Below are positions 32,273-45,600 of a stretch of 64,000 nt of DNA, piece by piece; positions within the stretch are counted from its first letter, which is position 1; each line of letters begins with the position of its first letter. The translations under genes were made by a program, and so were the position numbers. The stretch lies in assembly GCF_040958095.1 (NCBI RefSeq), contig NC_091219.1:30577252-30641251 (forward strand), in the 5' to 3' direction. Origin of the DNA: Procambarus clarkii (Eukaryota; Arthropoda; Malacostraca; Decapoda; Cambaridae). The notes under the pieces are model-generated. The model was not told the DNA's origin and did no database searches. It saw nothing but the letters and a program-made list of their open reading frames with translations.

Positions 32273-35200
32273 TTACTTCTTTCACTCTTTTTGATACCAC
32301 CACTTGCTGAAAAAAACAAAAAATTACCACAAACTGTTAATAAAAGGAACTCTAAAAATACCAAAAGCCAATAAGGCTTTACTATGACTTGGCAATTCTT
32401 AAATTAATAAAATACTTATTATTTGTACAGTACTGGACAGTGTATATCAAAATGTTACATGGAAACAGAATAACAAGTTTACCATATTAAACTTTTGACA
32501 GTGACAATTCTTTCAGCCTGTACCCACTGAGTAAAAAAAAGTGTTGAATGTAATGAAAAGTCAATTTCTGGATGAGCCCCTGAAGCTTCATGAAGCATCA
32601 CAATGAATAAGTGCCATAATACTAGGTGCCATCAGTCATGGAGTTCTACTGGCCTACTGGAGACCACGAGCCAGAACCTGGTCCCCTCAGAGAGGCACAG
32701 AGCAATGAACACTTTAAACGTAAAGTTCATCATCTTGCCACCATCCAAAAGGGAAGGCTTCCAGATGGGCAAATCAACACAGGCAAACATGGTAAAGACA
32801 AAACTATACCTCAAAACTGCTAACTCTCCCATAATGAAAACAAAATTTTGCGAAATAGCCCCATGCTATTTTGCCTCCTTCCCACGCCTGGGGAAGAGGA
32901 AGGGAGCCGGCCTAGGTCAGCCGGGCAACTCAATCCAGTTCTATAATTAAACCTGCTGATGACCAGGGTTCAGGAGCCTCCGGACGCCACATCCAAAAAC
33001 TGGAATTTCATTACATTCAACTTTGGTTTTCTGTGGGGAACCTCGTGGCTCCCTGAAGCTAACTACCCAGAAAGGACAAAAGGGTCACGACAGAACTGCA
33101 GACGACTGATCTCCACGACAAATGAGTGCAACATATTGTCCATGCAGAGAACCAGGGACAATAAAAGATACCTGGCAGCCAAGACTTAGACCTCCAAAAC
33201 CCTCGTGCTGAATATCAGTCTGAATATAAAAGACAACCGTCAGAGCAGCACATTAGATTCATGGGCACGAGGGTAGACCACAGGCTGATTAGTTGTAATA
33301 ACACTACGGACAATCTGAGAAACACGAGCCCTGCAAACAGAGAACCAGGGAAACTGGATCAACCAAAACAGAACTATTGCCACGAAGCAATCAAACCAAG
33401 CATCCACAACCAAAGGACCCCTCTGGAAGCCCACAAACTCATTCTTCACCTGAAAGGAAGAAGTTAGTTAGTTACAGTTACAGGATGAGAGCTACGCTTG
33501 TGGTGTCCCGTCTTCCCAGTAAGTTGTCATATAACGCTTTGAAACTGACTGTTTTGGCCTCACCTTTTCACTTAACTTGTTCCAACCATTCTACCATTCT
33601 GTTGGCAAAAGAAAACTTTATAAAAAAATTTCAGCACCTTTGTTTCCTTTTTCTCTGTAATCTGTTTTCTCTTGTCCATGAATTGTGGTTTCTGGAAATC
33701 ATCCTTGTCAATTTGGTCAATTCCTGTTAGTATTTTGTAAATGTAATCATATCTCCTCTTTTCTTCTATCTTCTAATTTTTGACATGTTTAATGCCTCTA
33801 GTCTTGCTCATAACTAGTTTTTCAGTTCCAGAAGCCATTTTGTAGAATGCCTTTGCACCTTTTCCAGTTTTTTATGTGCTTCTTGAGATTTGGGCACCAT
33901 ACAAATGCTGCAAATTCCAATTTTGGTCTCACAAAAGTCATGTAGGGTTTCTTTAGTATTTCACCATCTATGTAATTAAAAAGCAAGTCGAAGTTGTAAA
34001 GTGACGCATACGCTCCTCTCACAATGTTATTTGTGTTCCTCTGGCGACAGTTTACTATCCAAAATCCCCTATATTTATCCTTTATTAGTTCTGTAATTCT
34101 TCAAATAATTGCAAGTTGTACATGGTCTTATTTTCTCCAATTCCACATTCCATAACATGCCATTTATTCACATTGAATTCCATTTGCCACGACCCTCTAG
34201 GCACTTATTTTATCTAGATCAAGTTAAAAGGCATTACAATCATCTGCACTCTGTCATCCACAATAGCTTAGCATCAGCAAAACACGTTCTATAATTCTGT
34301 ATTCCTTCCGGTAGTGTTTATGTAGACAATGACATTACTGGTGCAAAACTGAACCCTGTGGTACTCCACTAGTAACACTCCTCCAATCAGATACATTGTC
34401 TCTGATTACTGCCCTCATCTGTGTCAGTTAGAAAATTGTTAATCCATGTCAGAAGTCTTGTCACCCCTCCAGCATGTTCAGGTTACAAGACAACCTCGTG
34501 TGAATTTGTCGAACATCTTTTGACTGTGTATGCTTGTCAAGGGCATCATGAATGCCTAAAAAAAATTTTGATAGGAATTAATTTATGCGGTTACATCTCT
34601 CATCCAACAAAGTTTGAATACCCTGCATCTGATAATACCTGATCTCAACTTACCTAGTGGACCACCTTTAGCTGCACGTGCCTGCAGCTCCTTCATCTTT
34701 TTGTCCTCCTCTTTTTTCTTTTCCATAAAAGCTTATCATCCTGAAAGAAAATTTTACACAATAACGCCTTGAATTAAAAATAATGAAAAAAAAAGGATTA
34801 CAAATGATCCACTTACAAAGAACATCAATTGCTGAGAGGATATAAATATAATTTCACCTGTAGGAAAGAGGGTCTGGGGGTGGTTGCAGTATTAGGAGGG
34901 GGGGTGGGGAGGTTGCAGTATTAGGAGGGGGTGAGGAGGTTGCAGTATTAGGGGGGGGTGGGGAGGTTGCAGTAGTAGGAGGGGGGTGGGGTGGTTGCAG
35001 TAGTAGGAGGGGGTGGGGTGGTTGCAGTAGTGGGAGGGGGGGGGGGGTGGTTGCAGTAGTGGGAGGGGGGTGGGGTGGTTGCAGTAGTGGGAGGGGGGTG
35101 GGGTGGTTGCAGTAGTGGGAGGGGGGTGGGGTGGTTGCAGTAGTGGGAGGGGGGTGGGGTGGTTGCAGTAGGGGAGGGGGGTGGGGTGGTTGCAGTAGTG

Positions 35201-37891
35201 GGAGGGGGTGGGGGGTGGTTGCAGTAGGGGAGGGGGGTGGGGTGGTTGCAGTAGTGGGAGGGGGGTGGGGTGGTTGCAGTAGTAGGAAGGGGGCTGGGGG
35301 TGGTTGTAGTAGGGAGGGGGAGTTGGGTGGCAGTAGTAGTAGGGGGAGTTGGGTGGCTGGATGTAGTAATAGGGAGAGTTGGGTGGCTGGTTGTAGTAGT
35401 TGGGGAGTTGGGTGGCTGGTTGTAGTAGTAGAGTTGGGTGGCTGTAGTAGTAGGTTGCTGGGGTATAAAAATATATATATATTTTCATACCATTTGATAA
35501 TGTTTGAATTGTTGATTAGTTTACCTGGTGTACTTCATTACAACCCCATAGAAGAGTTAAAAGCATATACACAATAGAAAATGGTGTTTGGCTTTGGGCA
35601 ATGAAATGGCCTAATTGGCACCATATGATGCCAAAGTTATGTTGGCATAATTTCCTTGGGCATTGTTTGGCACCAAGACAACTGGGATTATTCCTAGCAT
35701 CATAAAATGCGCATAAAATTTTTGGAGCTTCATCACTTGTTTATTCACTGTGATACCCCTACAAGTTTAAAACTGTTCTAAAATTTGTCATGAGTGGACT
35801 GCACGACTTGGTAACAACAAAAGGTTTAAATGTTCACCGCAACCTAATTCTTTTGTATGGTGAAATTTTTACAAGGAAATAATCCCATTTTATAAAGAAA
35901 TTACTTAAATAGATGGCAGTGACAACTTAGGAAATCGACGATCAAAGCACCTATGTTGTGGGGCGACTTATGCCAGATATATTGATAGCTGGCATAGCAG
36001 CCTTCTGTACACAGTTAAAGTCACATTTCTGCTTAATTTGTCACAAATTTAATTGATGTTAATTGTAGTAGATTGCATATTAACAATAATATTAGCACAA
36101 ATAACCACAAAACATTTAAGATTTAAAAAAACATGCCTGGAAGTTAAACTATTGGACAATCGTTTTAATAACTGCAATAGGATAATTAATAAAAATTATT
36201 AAAACATTTGTCCTATATTTTATTTAACTTTGATACAATTTTAATAAATCTTAAATGTTTTTTAGTTACAGTAGTGCTAATTATTATTGTATACAATCTT
36301 AGTAATCAACTAAATTTGCAACAAATTAAACAGAAGTGCAACTATTCGTTCCCTGTGTACAGGAGGCTGCTATGCCAGCCAACATATATATGGGGTTTAT
36401 AGTTGCTCCACAACACAGGAGTTTGAATCGTCGACTTTGTCATCACCTTCCACTTTATTCAAGTCTAATTTAGGTATAAAATAAAATTATTTCCTTGTAA
36501 AAATATAAATTTTTACGTTCATTCAGTGGCAGTTAGTGAGCAAATGTCTTTTTCATTATTTATGTAATGCTATGAGGCTTATGGTATTTTCTAAATATCC
36601 AATAGATAGGCGAGTCACTATGAAAATTTAAAACTGATGTACTGTATCTTTATTTTCCGATAAGATATATTTCCTGTTATAGACTCACAATAACACAAAT
36701 ATCTCCATCTTTCATATAATATTTTAGGCTTTATTAGCATACTGTATATGTTAATTACAACAACTTATCGGGCAGTGTGAAGGCATCTGTACTCCATGAC
36801 CGACAAGCTACTGGACGCCATTATAAAAATGCATGTACTGGTACCATCTTTACTTGAACTTTAAATGTCATGATATGGAATTAAGATGAAGCTTATATTT
36901 GTATCTTTCTTGCAACACAAAACACTTTCATTTATCAACAAACGTATGTAAAATAAGCCTTGTTCTGATATGAATGAATATGCGGGTTCCGAGCTCGACG
37001 AGCGATGATAAATGCAACCGTTATACAACTACTGCACATATATCTTCGGTTTTACTTAAAATATTATTCGGGAGCGGTTTAAAATATAGATTATGTTTAG
37101 TCTTCCTTCTGACATATAATTTTTGTTTATTAAGTTATAAAGATGTTTTAAACAAATTTGTTTGGGCATTCGTCTTTCCAACACGGTTACACATTTTTGG
37201 AATACAATACACGGGTTGACCCAACTCGTTTTGGGTAAGATTCTAACCTAACTACACCAATGCTCCATTAATGAAGGTCACAATCAATACTAAACATTCC
37301 GTAAATCAACCGGATTGTGAAGTGACTAAATTCACACTTTGGAAAATTGGTCACTACTACCATGGCGAGTCTCACGTACCACTTAATCAACCAATATTGG
37401 ACAATATAGCCCATTATACATTCCTGTACATAAATCACACACTCGGGCTCCTCTGATCCCTGTACCGCCGCCGCCGCCCTAAATAACAGCATAAAATAAG
37501 CACTGCTGGATTACTTATTCCCAGCACGGACTAATGTCTTCCCAACCTACCCTTCCTCAGTAGTCATAATTCTCACCCAGACGTTCTGAACCCACATAAA
37601 TTAATACGAAGTTTAAATATACGAATGTGGTATAGTGGAAGGGTGAGAGGCAGCAGAAGTGTGGCGAGAGATATGACAAGATGAACCAGGGAGGTTCCCC
37701 ACGCACGCTGCTCTCATACTCAACGTCGTCCATGTCCGCGTTCTTCTTCTTGGGCGCCTTCAGCGGCTTTCTTTCCACCTGCAAGACACACATAGATTTA
37801 TTTCCATAGAGAGAGAACTATCTGCTTTAACAGAGCAGGAGTAGTGAGGCAATAGGACAAGATATGGCGTCTTACCTTCTCGTGAAGACAT
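32273..37891 (-). CDS. TMA7: TMA7 (right-arm copy)
   Basis: Inverted copy of the left-arm TMA7. Coding exons on the minus strand: 37876-37891 (start codon at 37891-37889), 37725-37778, 34654-34740 and 32273-32306. This copy reads the NADMDD stretch of exon 2 and the EKKKEEDKKMKELQARAAKGG stretch of exon 3 correctly, where the left arm has errors. It has its own faults: two bases missing in exon 2, one extra base just after the exon 2 donor, one base missing in exon 3 and one missing in exon 4. The complementary pattern points to random read errors. If both arms are real, the gene is duplicated head to head around 31.1 kb with the 3' ends facing each other. Confidence 0.9.
32535..33464 (-). 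mobile_element. DIRS retrotransposon fossil E (right arm)
   Basis: Mirror of 28796-29728. Recombinase end and terminal module only; broken. Confidence 0.78.
33465..34560 (-). mobile_element. LINE fragment in TMA7 intron 3 (right arm)
   Basis: Mirror of 27690-28795, with extra single-base deletions in this arm. Confidence 0.82.
34862..35465 (-). repeat. C-rich minisatellite in TMA7 intron 2 (right arm)
   Basis: Mirror of 26765-27372. Counting the GTTGCAGTA motif also gives fifteen units, with small indels inside units. Confidence 0.92.
35861..36520. mobile_element. Full-length foldback element in TMA7 intron 2 (right arm)
   Basis: Mirror of 25715-26372 with a few single-base differences. 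Confidence 0.8.
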
Positions 37892-38429
37892 GTTGGCTGG
37901 CTTGTGGCTCTTCTCTCACTGGCCGTCCTTCTCTCCTTCTTCGTATATACACGTTTCGAACATTGGAATTTTATAACCAATCCTTTTTTACAAACATACG
38001 TGTAACTGTTTTCTATGAATCCCACATTATAATATGATTGTATTTTCTAAATGTGATCATCGGTTTACATTAGATTACGTTAGGTTAAGAAAAATGCCTG
38101 TGCGAAATATATTTTGTACGAAGTGTTCTGCACCTGTCGTCGCCTCATTTATCTTCATGACAATGATAATCATAAAATCCTCACTTCTCACTAACACCGA
38201 ATATTATATATATATTTATTATTATTATTTCCTGTCCTTTCTCAGAGTTGTCTTGATTCAAAAATTTGTAGGCGAAAATGTTATATATGACATGTTTATG
38301 TGGGAAAATAAATAAGGTCTTTTTTTTCGTTTTATTATTCACAAGCGAAAATCAAAATCAAATCAAATATTTATTCAGGTAAAGTATATACAATAAGGCG
38401 AGATACAAAACGTTGATGGATTTATAGGT

Positions 38430-39640
38430 AGAGCTAGTACACTGATTTGATTATGCTGCACCATGCTTGCCCTAGTGCCTGAGAGAATGCTTGGAGGGCT
38501 GGAAAAGATGCAAAACGAAGCCATGAGGATAATCCTCGGATGCCCCCGTACAACTAAATTACTAAACATGAGGTAGGAACTGAATATTTCGTGTGTAAGT
38601 GATCGTACACTGAAATTAATGCTTTAATTGGTATCAAGATGCTTAGGCTAACCCACCTATCCCCTGCACTGAAGCCCTCCAAGCCTTTCCTTGAAGGTCA
38701 GCATCCCTCCAAATGGATTGCCGTAACTGCCAATGTGCTCAGAATGTATAACTTTCATCACTCCTACCAAGAGAGACAACACACAACACTTTCCTGTCCC
38801 ATGGGAGATCACTCCTTTCCAAATTATTGTCCCCCTTCCCGCCAAGAAGCTGATTAAAGAACAAACCTTGCTTCGACAAGAAGCAAAGTACAATGCCTTA
38901 AGCCAAATTGATGCTTTAGTCAGAGAGCGCTCCCTTTCCCAGATTATTTACTCTGATAGATCCTTGCATCAATCCTATGGTGCAGCTGGAAGTGCAGTTG
39001 TTGTGACAGGGAGAGATGGTTCCTTCTCCACGAGTGTAGAGCGCGCGTCTAAGTAACTGGGCCTCCACTCTTCAAACAGAATTGGTTGTCATAATCCTTG
39101 CACTCGAGCGCGTATATGAATCCAAAGTTGACACGCTAATTGTAAGTGACTTTGACATCCTTGACTGCCCTCAGCTCCCTAAGGCATAACTGTGACGGCT
39201 ATCTATGAAGCTAGACATAGATATGATGAAATAATCAATGATGGAGTAAGAGTTTGTCTCCTGTGGATTCCTTCCCATATTGGTCTCCGAATGCATGATA
39301 GAACTGACGAGTTGGCCAAGACTTTTGCTCGTAAAGAGGGAATTGATTACCAACTTGGACTGCCTTTGAACAGGAGGGCAGCAATATCCCAGGAAACATC
39401 AACTAAATTTCGGAGACTTGAGGCAAAGTGAAATTCACACCAGTTACTCCATCTATCATCATTCTATTATGCAGGAAGAACCGCACGTCTATGGGTCATC
39501 CAATAAAGTTAGCAGACTTCTAGATTTTATCACTGCTAGGTTTAGGCCGACTACAAGTACCTCTGGGAATTTGTAACATCTGCTGATGTAGATTTGACTA
39601 AATGTAAACTCTGTCAGCAGAACTATTCGCATACTTTGCG
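38430..39640 (+). mobile_element. LINE fragment with RNase H domain, I-group-like (right arm)
   Basis: Mirror of 22560-23775. The RNase H frame is cut by several small deletions that the left arm lacks, for example around 39150-39200. This is consistent with a higher error rate in the inner right arm. Confidence 0.83.
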
Positions 39641-40009
39641 TCATATATAATGGAATGTGAAAAAATCGTGGAATTTAGAGAAACATCATCAATAGTGTCC
39701 AAGAAATGTGTAAGTACTTCATTCATACTGATGTACTGTCCGGAATCTTAGCGAAGTATCCAAAATTTGCTTATGTAGGTAATGAATGCACATGACTGTA
39801 AAGCTGCCGCCAGTTGGGTGGGTGTGGAGCACATGACCGTAAAGCTGCCGCAGTTGGGTGGGTGTGGAGCACATGGACTGTAAAGCTGCGCCCAGTTGGG
39901 TGGGAGTACAGCAAGACTAGCAACTGTGTGACTCACCATAGATGTAAAGTGCCTTGTATAGTGACTGTTGTGAGCCTCTTGTTGAATCACTTGTGACACA
40001 AAAGATTAT

Positions 40010-41130
40010 TGATGTGTATATTTGTGTGAGTGATTAGATATGTATGTGTATGTATATATATTATATATGTATACGTATATATATATATGTACATGTATGT
40101 ATGAGAGTGTGTGTAGTGCCTCTGTAATCCTTTACATCACCTCCCACGGGATGGGAATGGGGTGCATAATAAAGAAAGAAATTGAACTAGTACATACAAT
40201 GCCTAAAGCCTTATCTCATCTATCCTTATCTCAACTATGGTATTTGTGTTTGGGGTTCTACTACCCAAAATCATTTACGTCCTCTAATTACCCAACACAA
40301 AGCTGCTATTAGGACAATATCTAACTCTGGCCCCAGACAGCACTCAGTACCCTTACTCAAATCTCTGAATATGTTAGATATTAAATCACTGCACATCCTC
40401 TCTTGTGTACTCTATATATTTAAAATTCTGAATTGTAATGTCAATCATGACCTTCAACGCTTCCTAGAAGGTTGTAACAGAACTCATGTGCACCACACCA
40501 GAAACAAATACCTATTTGATATTCCAAGAGTAAGACTTAATCAAACTAGGAATGCTCTACAAATCAAGGGACCCAGAATGTGGAATGACCTTCCCAATTA
40601 TGTCAAAGATTGTACCTCTCAACCAGTTTAAGATGAAAACTAAGTACTAACCTAATTAACTCCATGTAACCTACCTTACTTCTAAATATCAACCCATGTC
40701 TTACAATTTTTTAAACAATGCTGTTTGTTGACCAACTTGTATATGGCTATTTCTACCATGTTCCCTCCTTTTTTATTTTATTTATTCTTTCAACGCAATT
40801 TATACTTTAAGCTCAATTACTATTAAGTTTTAGTCTGTTTTTCCCCACCTCACCTTGCCCGTAACGCTATGTGTACTAGTGGCTTTAGGTATTGTATGTA
40901 CTAGTTCTATCTATAAATCAATCAGAATGTTTGTAACTCTGTATCTATGTATGTACTTTTCCTAAATTTAATGTTATTATTATTATTATTATTATTTACA
41001 CATCGCGCCTTGCCCGAAACGCTGTACGTATTAGTGACTAGGTACTGTATTTACTAGCTCTATCTATAAATCCAACATTATGTTTGTAACTCATCTTCTA
41101 TGTATGTACTTTTACATATGAATAAACATA
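40010..41130 (+). mobile_element. LINE 3' part with C-terminal ORF end (right arm)
   Basis: Mirror of 21020-22180. It ends near an AATAAA-like signal at about 41119. One small indel interrupts the end of the ORF compared with the left arm. Confidence 0.8.
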
Positions 41131-42546
41131 TATTTTTATTATTTTTATTTTTATTTGAATTTCGTTTTTTATTTTACATGTAACTAACCAAAGAAAATGA
41201 TAACACTGATTTGGTACCACAAGCGAGCTTCTGACGTTTTCAGTTTCACAACACTCGACTGACTGGAGTAAATCTATCCCTATCGGGGCTGTGTCTTGGG
41301 TCTTACAGCAGGACTACTCGTGCTGTTATAATTCTAAAAGGGGGAAATCCTTTATGCAAACTGTACGTTTCACAAATAAGGCAAAGAAGGAAAGAGGAAA
41401 TCCTTTGTGCAAGCTGCACGTGTTACAAAGAAGAAAAGATAAAATAACTTGCACTTATCTGGAGGAGATACCCAGGCCAATCTACTCGTGACTGATACAG
41501 CCTAATCAACGAGGCTGTGAAGACCAAGCTTGGCATGCTGTGTAAAACAAGTTTGCGAACCCCCCAGTGTGCCCCAACTGGCCAAAACGTTTACCATCAA
41601 GCAAAGGTCTAGACAGAAGAGGGCAAAAGACCCCTGACACCCAAGATAAGGTTCCCACCCTGGTGATCCAGCCTCTAAAGAGCAACCTCCCAAACACACC
41701 AGAGAAGAGAACTGTTGGTGCAGGGGCAGTACTAGGGAGCACACACAGAAGGTAGCCATGAACACGTGAAACTCCAAGTATGCTACGAACTAGGTCCACA
41801 CAACACAAACTGGACAGGAAACATGCTCATGAAGCTAACTAAAATATAGAACAGTACCAACCAAATAGCCCCACAGAACAAAGCCCAAGGATGTTTGGAA
41901 TTTAGCTTAGAAGTAGTTGTACCCACATGGCTTGTAGATAATCTGGGGAACATAGTTGACAACCAATTGTGTTCACATCAGCGTCAGAACTGGCTTGGAG
42001 GGCTAGGAAGACCTGGAGCTCCAGTAACCCCCCCAAACGCTGGCAGTAAGTTGCAGGGGGGCTAATGCTAACAAGCTTGTGCTGATTTAAGAGAGATTCG
42101 ATCATTTGTTGACATTGTTTGAGAGGGTTTAACAGTTTCGAGGCTTTGGTCTCTTTGAACCCAGCATAGGTCTGTATTCACGCATTGACTTGCCGAATCC
42201 TTTTCCGGTGGGGTGGCAGAGCGTCACCTGCTCTCTGCATCTCTGCGAAGAGAGCCAGGTTCTGGCTCTGGTCCCTGGTAGACCAAACAGAATTCTGCTG
42301 CTGATGTAACCTAGTAGTTGGGTCAGTGAGATAGCTTCGTGGAGCTACAAGGGACTCTGAGAAAAAGTAGCACAGGATAAAGTTACCCCTGAACTGGCAC
42401 CTTTACATAACTTTGAAAGTTGTCATATATTCTTCAAAATGCTGCTAGCATATGATGTAGACGAAAGAATGATGTTTACATACAATAGCAATAATTTGTT
42501 ATACTGTATAATACTTTTATTTCAGAAATCTTCATGAGCTATAAAG

Positions 42547-42612
42547 ATGTCGGACCCAAAAGAATTAAAGAAAGGGGCAGTTGTGTCAGCCACCTATGAC
42601 ATGATTTTACAA
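42547..42612 (+). CDS. RFT1: RFT1 coding exon 1
   Basis: Encodes 22 residues starting MSDPKELKKGAVVSATYDM and ending ILQ, followed by a GTAAGT donor at 42613. It aligns with the N terminus of human RFT1 up to the LLLQ before the first membrane helix. The mirror exon at 19564-19629 is identical in translation. Confidence 0.88.
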
Positions 42613-45600
42613 GTAAGTGAAAGTATACAGTATCATTGGCTAAATTATATGAATTAATAAAAATAATAATTAGTATTATGATTTTTTTTTACATTGCTTA
42701 TACTCTACTACATTGTACTGTATACATAAATGGTACAACAATATATTTTTTCCTAATGCTAATCCAGCATTGAGCCATTCCAAATATTTGGACAGGAAAT
42801 TCCATTGAATTATCATTACAAAGAAACTGCTTAATGGGAAAAATTATAGGAAAAATTAGCTGCTAAATAAATTTATGTAAATGCACTAATGTATGATGCA
42901 TCTCTGGAAGGTTGGACTACGAATCCTGTCTTTCATTCTGAATGCCTTTATTGTGCGCCACGTCAGTCGGAGGTGTTTGCTGTTATGACTGTTCGACTTC
43001 ACCTACTGTATTCCACGGGACTTTTGCTGTCACGGGAGGCTTTCAGGCGAGCAGCACTAAGCTCTAAAGAATTTGGGGAAATTCACAAAGTTATCAATCT
43101 TATTTGGATTGGGTAAGTGATAAGTGTTTTGGGTAAGTAAGTTGATTGGGTAAGTTATTTGTTTTGGTTGCCGTACTATAGAATGGATATAAATTCACTT
43201 GAATGTGTCCAGCATAGGATGACAAAGTTAATTCCCCAAATTAGAAACGTGTCATATGAAGAAAGATTAACAAAGCTTAAATTGTATTGACTGGAAAGGC
43301 AAAGAGTTAAGGGTGACATGATAGAGGTTTACAAGTGGATGAATGGACATAACAAAGGGGATATTAATAGGGTATTAAATGTATCAACACAAGACAGAAC
43401 ACGAAACAATGGGCATAATTTGGATAAGTTTAGATTTAGGAAAAACTTTGGTAAATACTGGTTCGGTAACAGGGTTGTTGGTTTGTGGAACCAATTACCG
43501 CGTAATGTGATGGAGGTGGGGTCCTTTAATTGTTTTAAGCGTGGGGTGGACATGTATATGTGTGGAATTGGGGTGGCTATAAATAGGAGCTGCCTCGTAT
43601 GGGCCAATAGGCCTTCTGCTGTTACCTTTGTTCTTATGTTCTTATAACTGTCATTATTTGTGTTTATTATTTTTATATATTTCTGGTGGCTCATCAGTAG
43701 CTTTGCTATAACACTGGCATTTGAGGGCTACACCTGACCTGGCATCCAACTATGGCCATATCATAGAAGTGAGGAACATGTGGGGATCAGGAATCAACCC
43801 ACAGTGAGGAAGTAAAACAAATGAGAGAATGGTCACAAAAACACAAATCACTAGAGAAGTGTTTGGTAACATGTGAATAGCCAAACAAAACTCATAATGG
43901 CTGAAACCACCCTTTAATGTCCCTTTCCCTACTGCCACCAGGTGGCAATGCCAGCCACCCAGAGGTCTGGCAAGACCCACTGCACACTTTTGCCAGACAT
44001 TCATCTGATTTGGCCTGGATGTTATTTCTCCAGTTCACTGCACCTGAAGACATGTTTCCTTAGTGGGTATAGTGCCTGTTTACTACTGTACTTGCATTTT
44101 AACAGTGTATTCCATGGTATGTTTGTTACCATTGGACATACAGTGGATCCATGAGCTGACAAACCCCTCCAGTAGAAATCTTGAATAGTCCAAACAGTTT
44201 GAGTTCAGTGCAAATTATTCAATGGATCAAACAAATGTTTGCTTCAGTGAGGATTATTTGACTAAGCTGCCACCAAAACCTACTATCACGACATGGCAGT
44301 GTCAACAGCTGAATTATTCTATAGTACATTTGTAAACTATTGTACAGTGCATGAAATCTTTTAACCCTTAAAGAGTAGTTATCATCATATGTTGATCTCC
44401 ATGGTAATGCAGTCAGCATTATTCTGTACGTTGACATTAGTTATTATTGCCTGGTTTTTCTGGAGGGAACCTCTTGTGGCTCTCTGAGGCTATATATTGA
44501 AATGGTTACCATCTGCCGAGTCACATCAGCCTAGGGAGAAGTGACATTTATTTTTGCAACCTCACCAGGAAAGACAACCTGAAATTCAATGAGTCCAAAC
44601 ACTTTTATTGGATTCAAAAAGAGACCGAAGTCTCAAAACCAGTGAAAAGAACACCTCCAACTATGTAAAAATTATCAAATTATATTGTCAACTGATGACA
44701 TTCGAACATTTTTTGAACAGTGCTCTGATGACACCTCTGTTTGAACTACAACTCTGTAAGTGATTCACCCACGTACATCAAATATAAATAATCTTCAACA
44801 GAATCTAAACCCCTTACCTAACCTATGCCTAACAATACACAGAACTTATATATATAATAATATTAATATATAAATGAGAACACACTGATTTAAATACAAA
44901 ATGCATTAAAATTTATGAATGCACTGGGGGATGGGGGAGGGGGGCTCAGCCACAGCTTTAACAAGCCTAGCCCGAGTATGGGTTGCTGTATTGCTTCACT
45001 TAGTTTCTGGATGTTTTCTTTGTGATAGCGATGGTTATAATCCCCAGCTCTTATGCCTCTGTGAGGGAGGATCAGGTTCTGACTCTGGTCCCTGGTCAAA
45101 CAGAACTCCTATGCCTAATGTGACTCAGTAAGGGGAAGTCATTTCAGGAAGTCACCAAGGACCTACTAGAAAGAGGCATTTCATTACATTCAACACTGGT
45201 TTTATTTACTTTGAATGATGGAGTTGCTCTGCCTCATTTTGATTTTGTTTTTCAAAGAGTGAAGAGGTCCAGTTACTAAAGGAGGAAAAGTGATGCAGCA
45301 GCAGTTAGTGATGCATCACTATCACTAAGTGGTGATGCATAGGCATAGAGCACCATCACACACCTTCCTCCCTATTGTCAGCCATTTCTGGGGGAGCCCC
45401 GTTGGCTCCCCAGAGCTATCCAGGCTGATACGAATGTATTAGAACTTTGGCATCAGTCAATGTGCCTGGAGTTCTAGGCCTACCGGGAACCACGAGTCAG
45501 AACCTGGCCCCCTCAGAGAGGCACGAGAAGCAATGACCCATAGAAACCCTCGTGTGGTTGGAAGGCATTCTATCTTTGCCATCGACTGGGTCAGGCACCC

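Larger units (their letters stand above)
37892..42546. other. Intergenic region between divergent TMA7 and RFT1 (right arm)
   Basis: Mirror of 19630-24325: promoter-proximal A/T-rich sequence next to TMA7, then two LINE fragments and a worn DIRS-like terminal module before RFT1 exon 1. The acceptor at 42525 suggests that RFT1 transcripts start upstream in this region. Confidence 0.6.
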
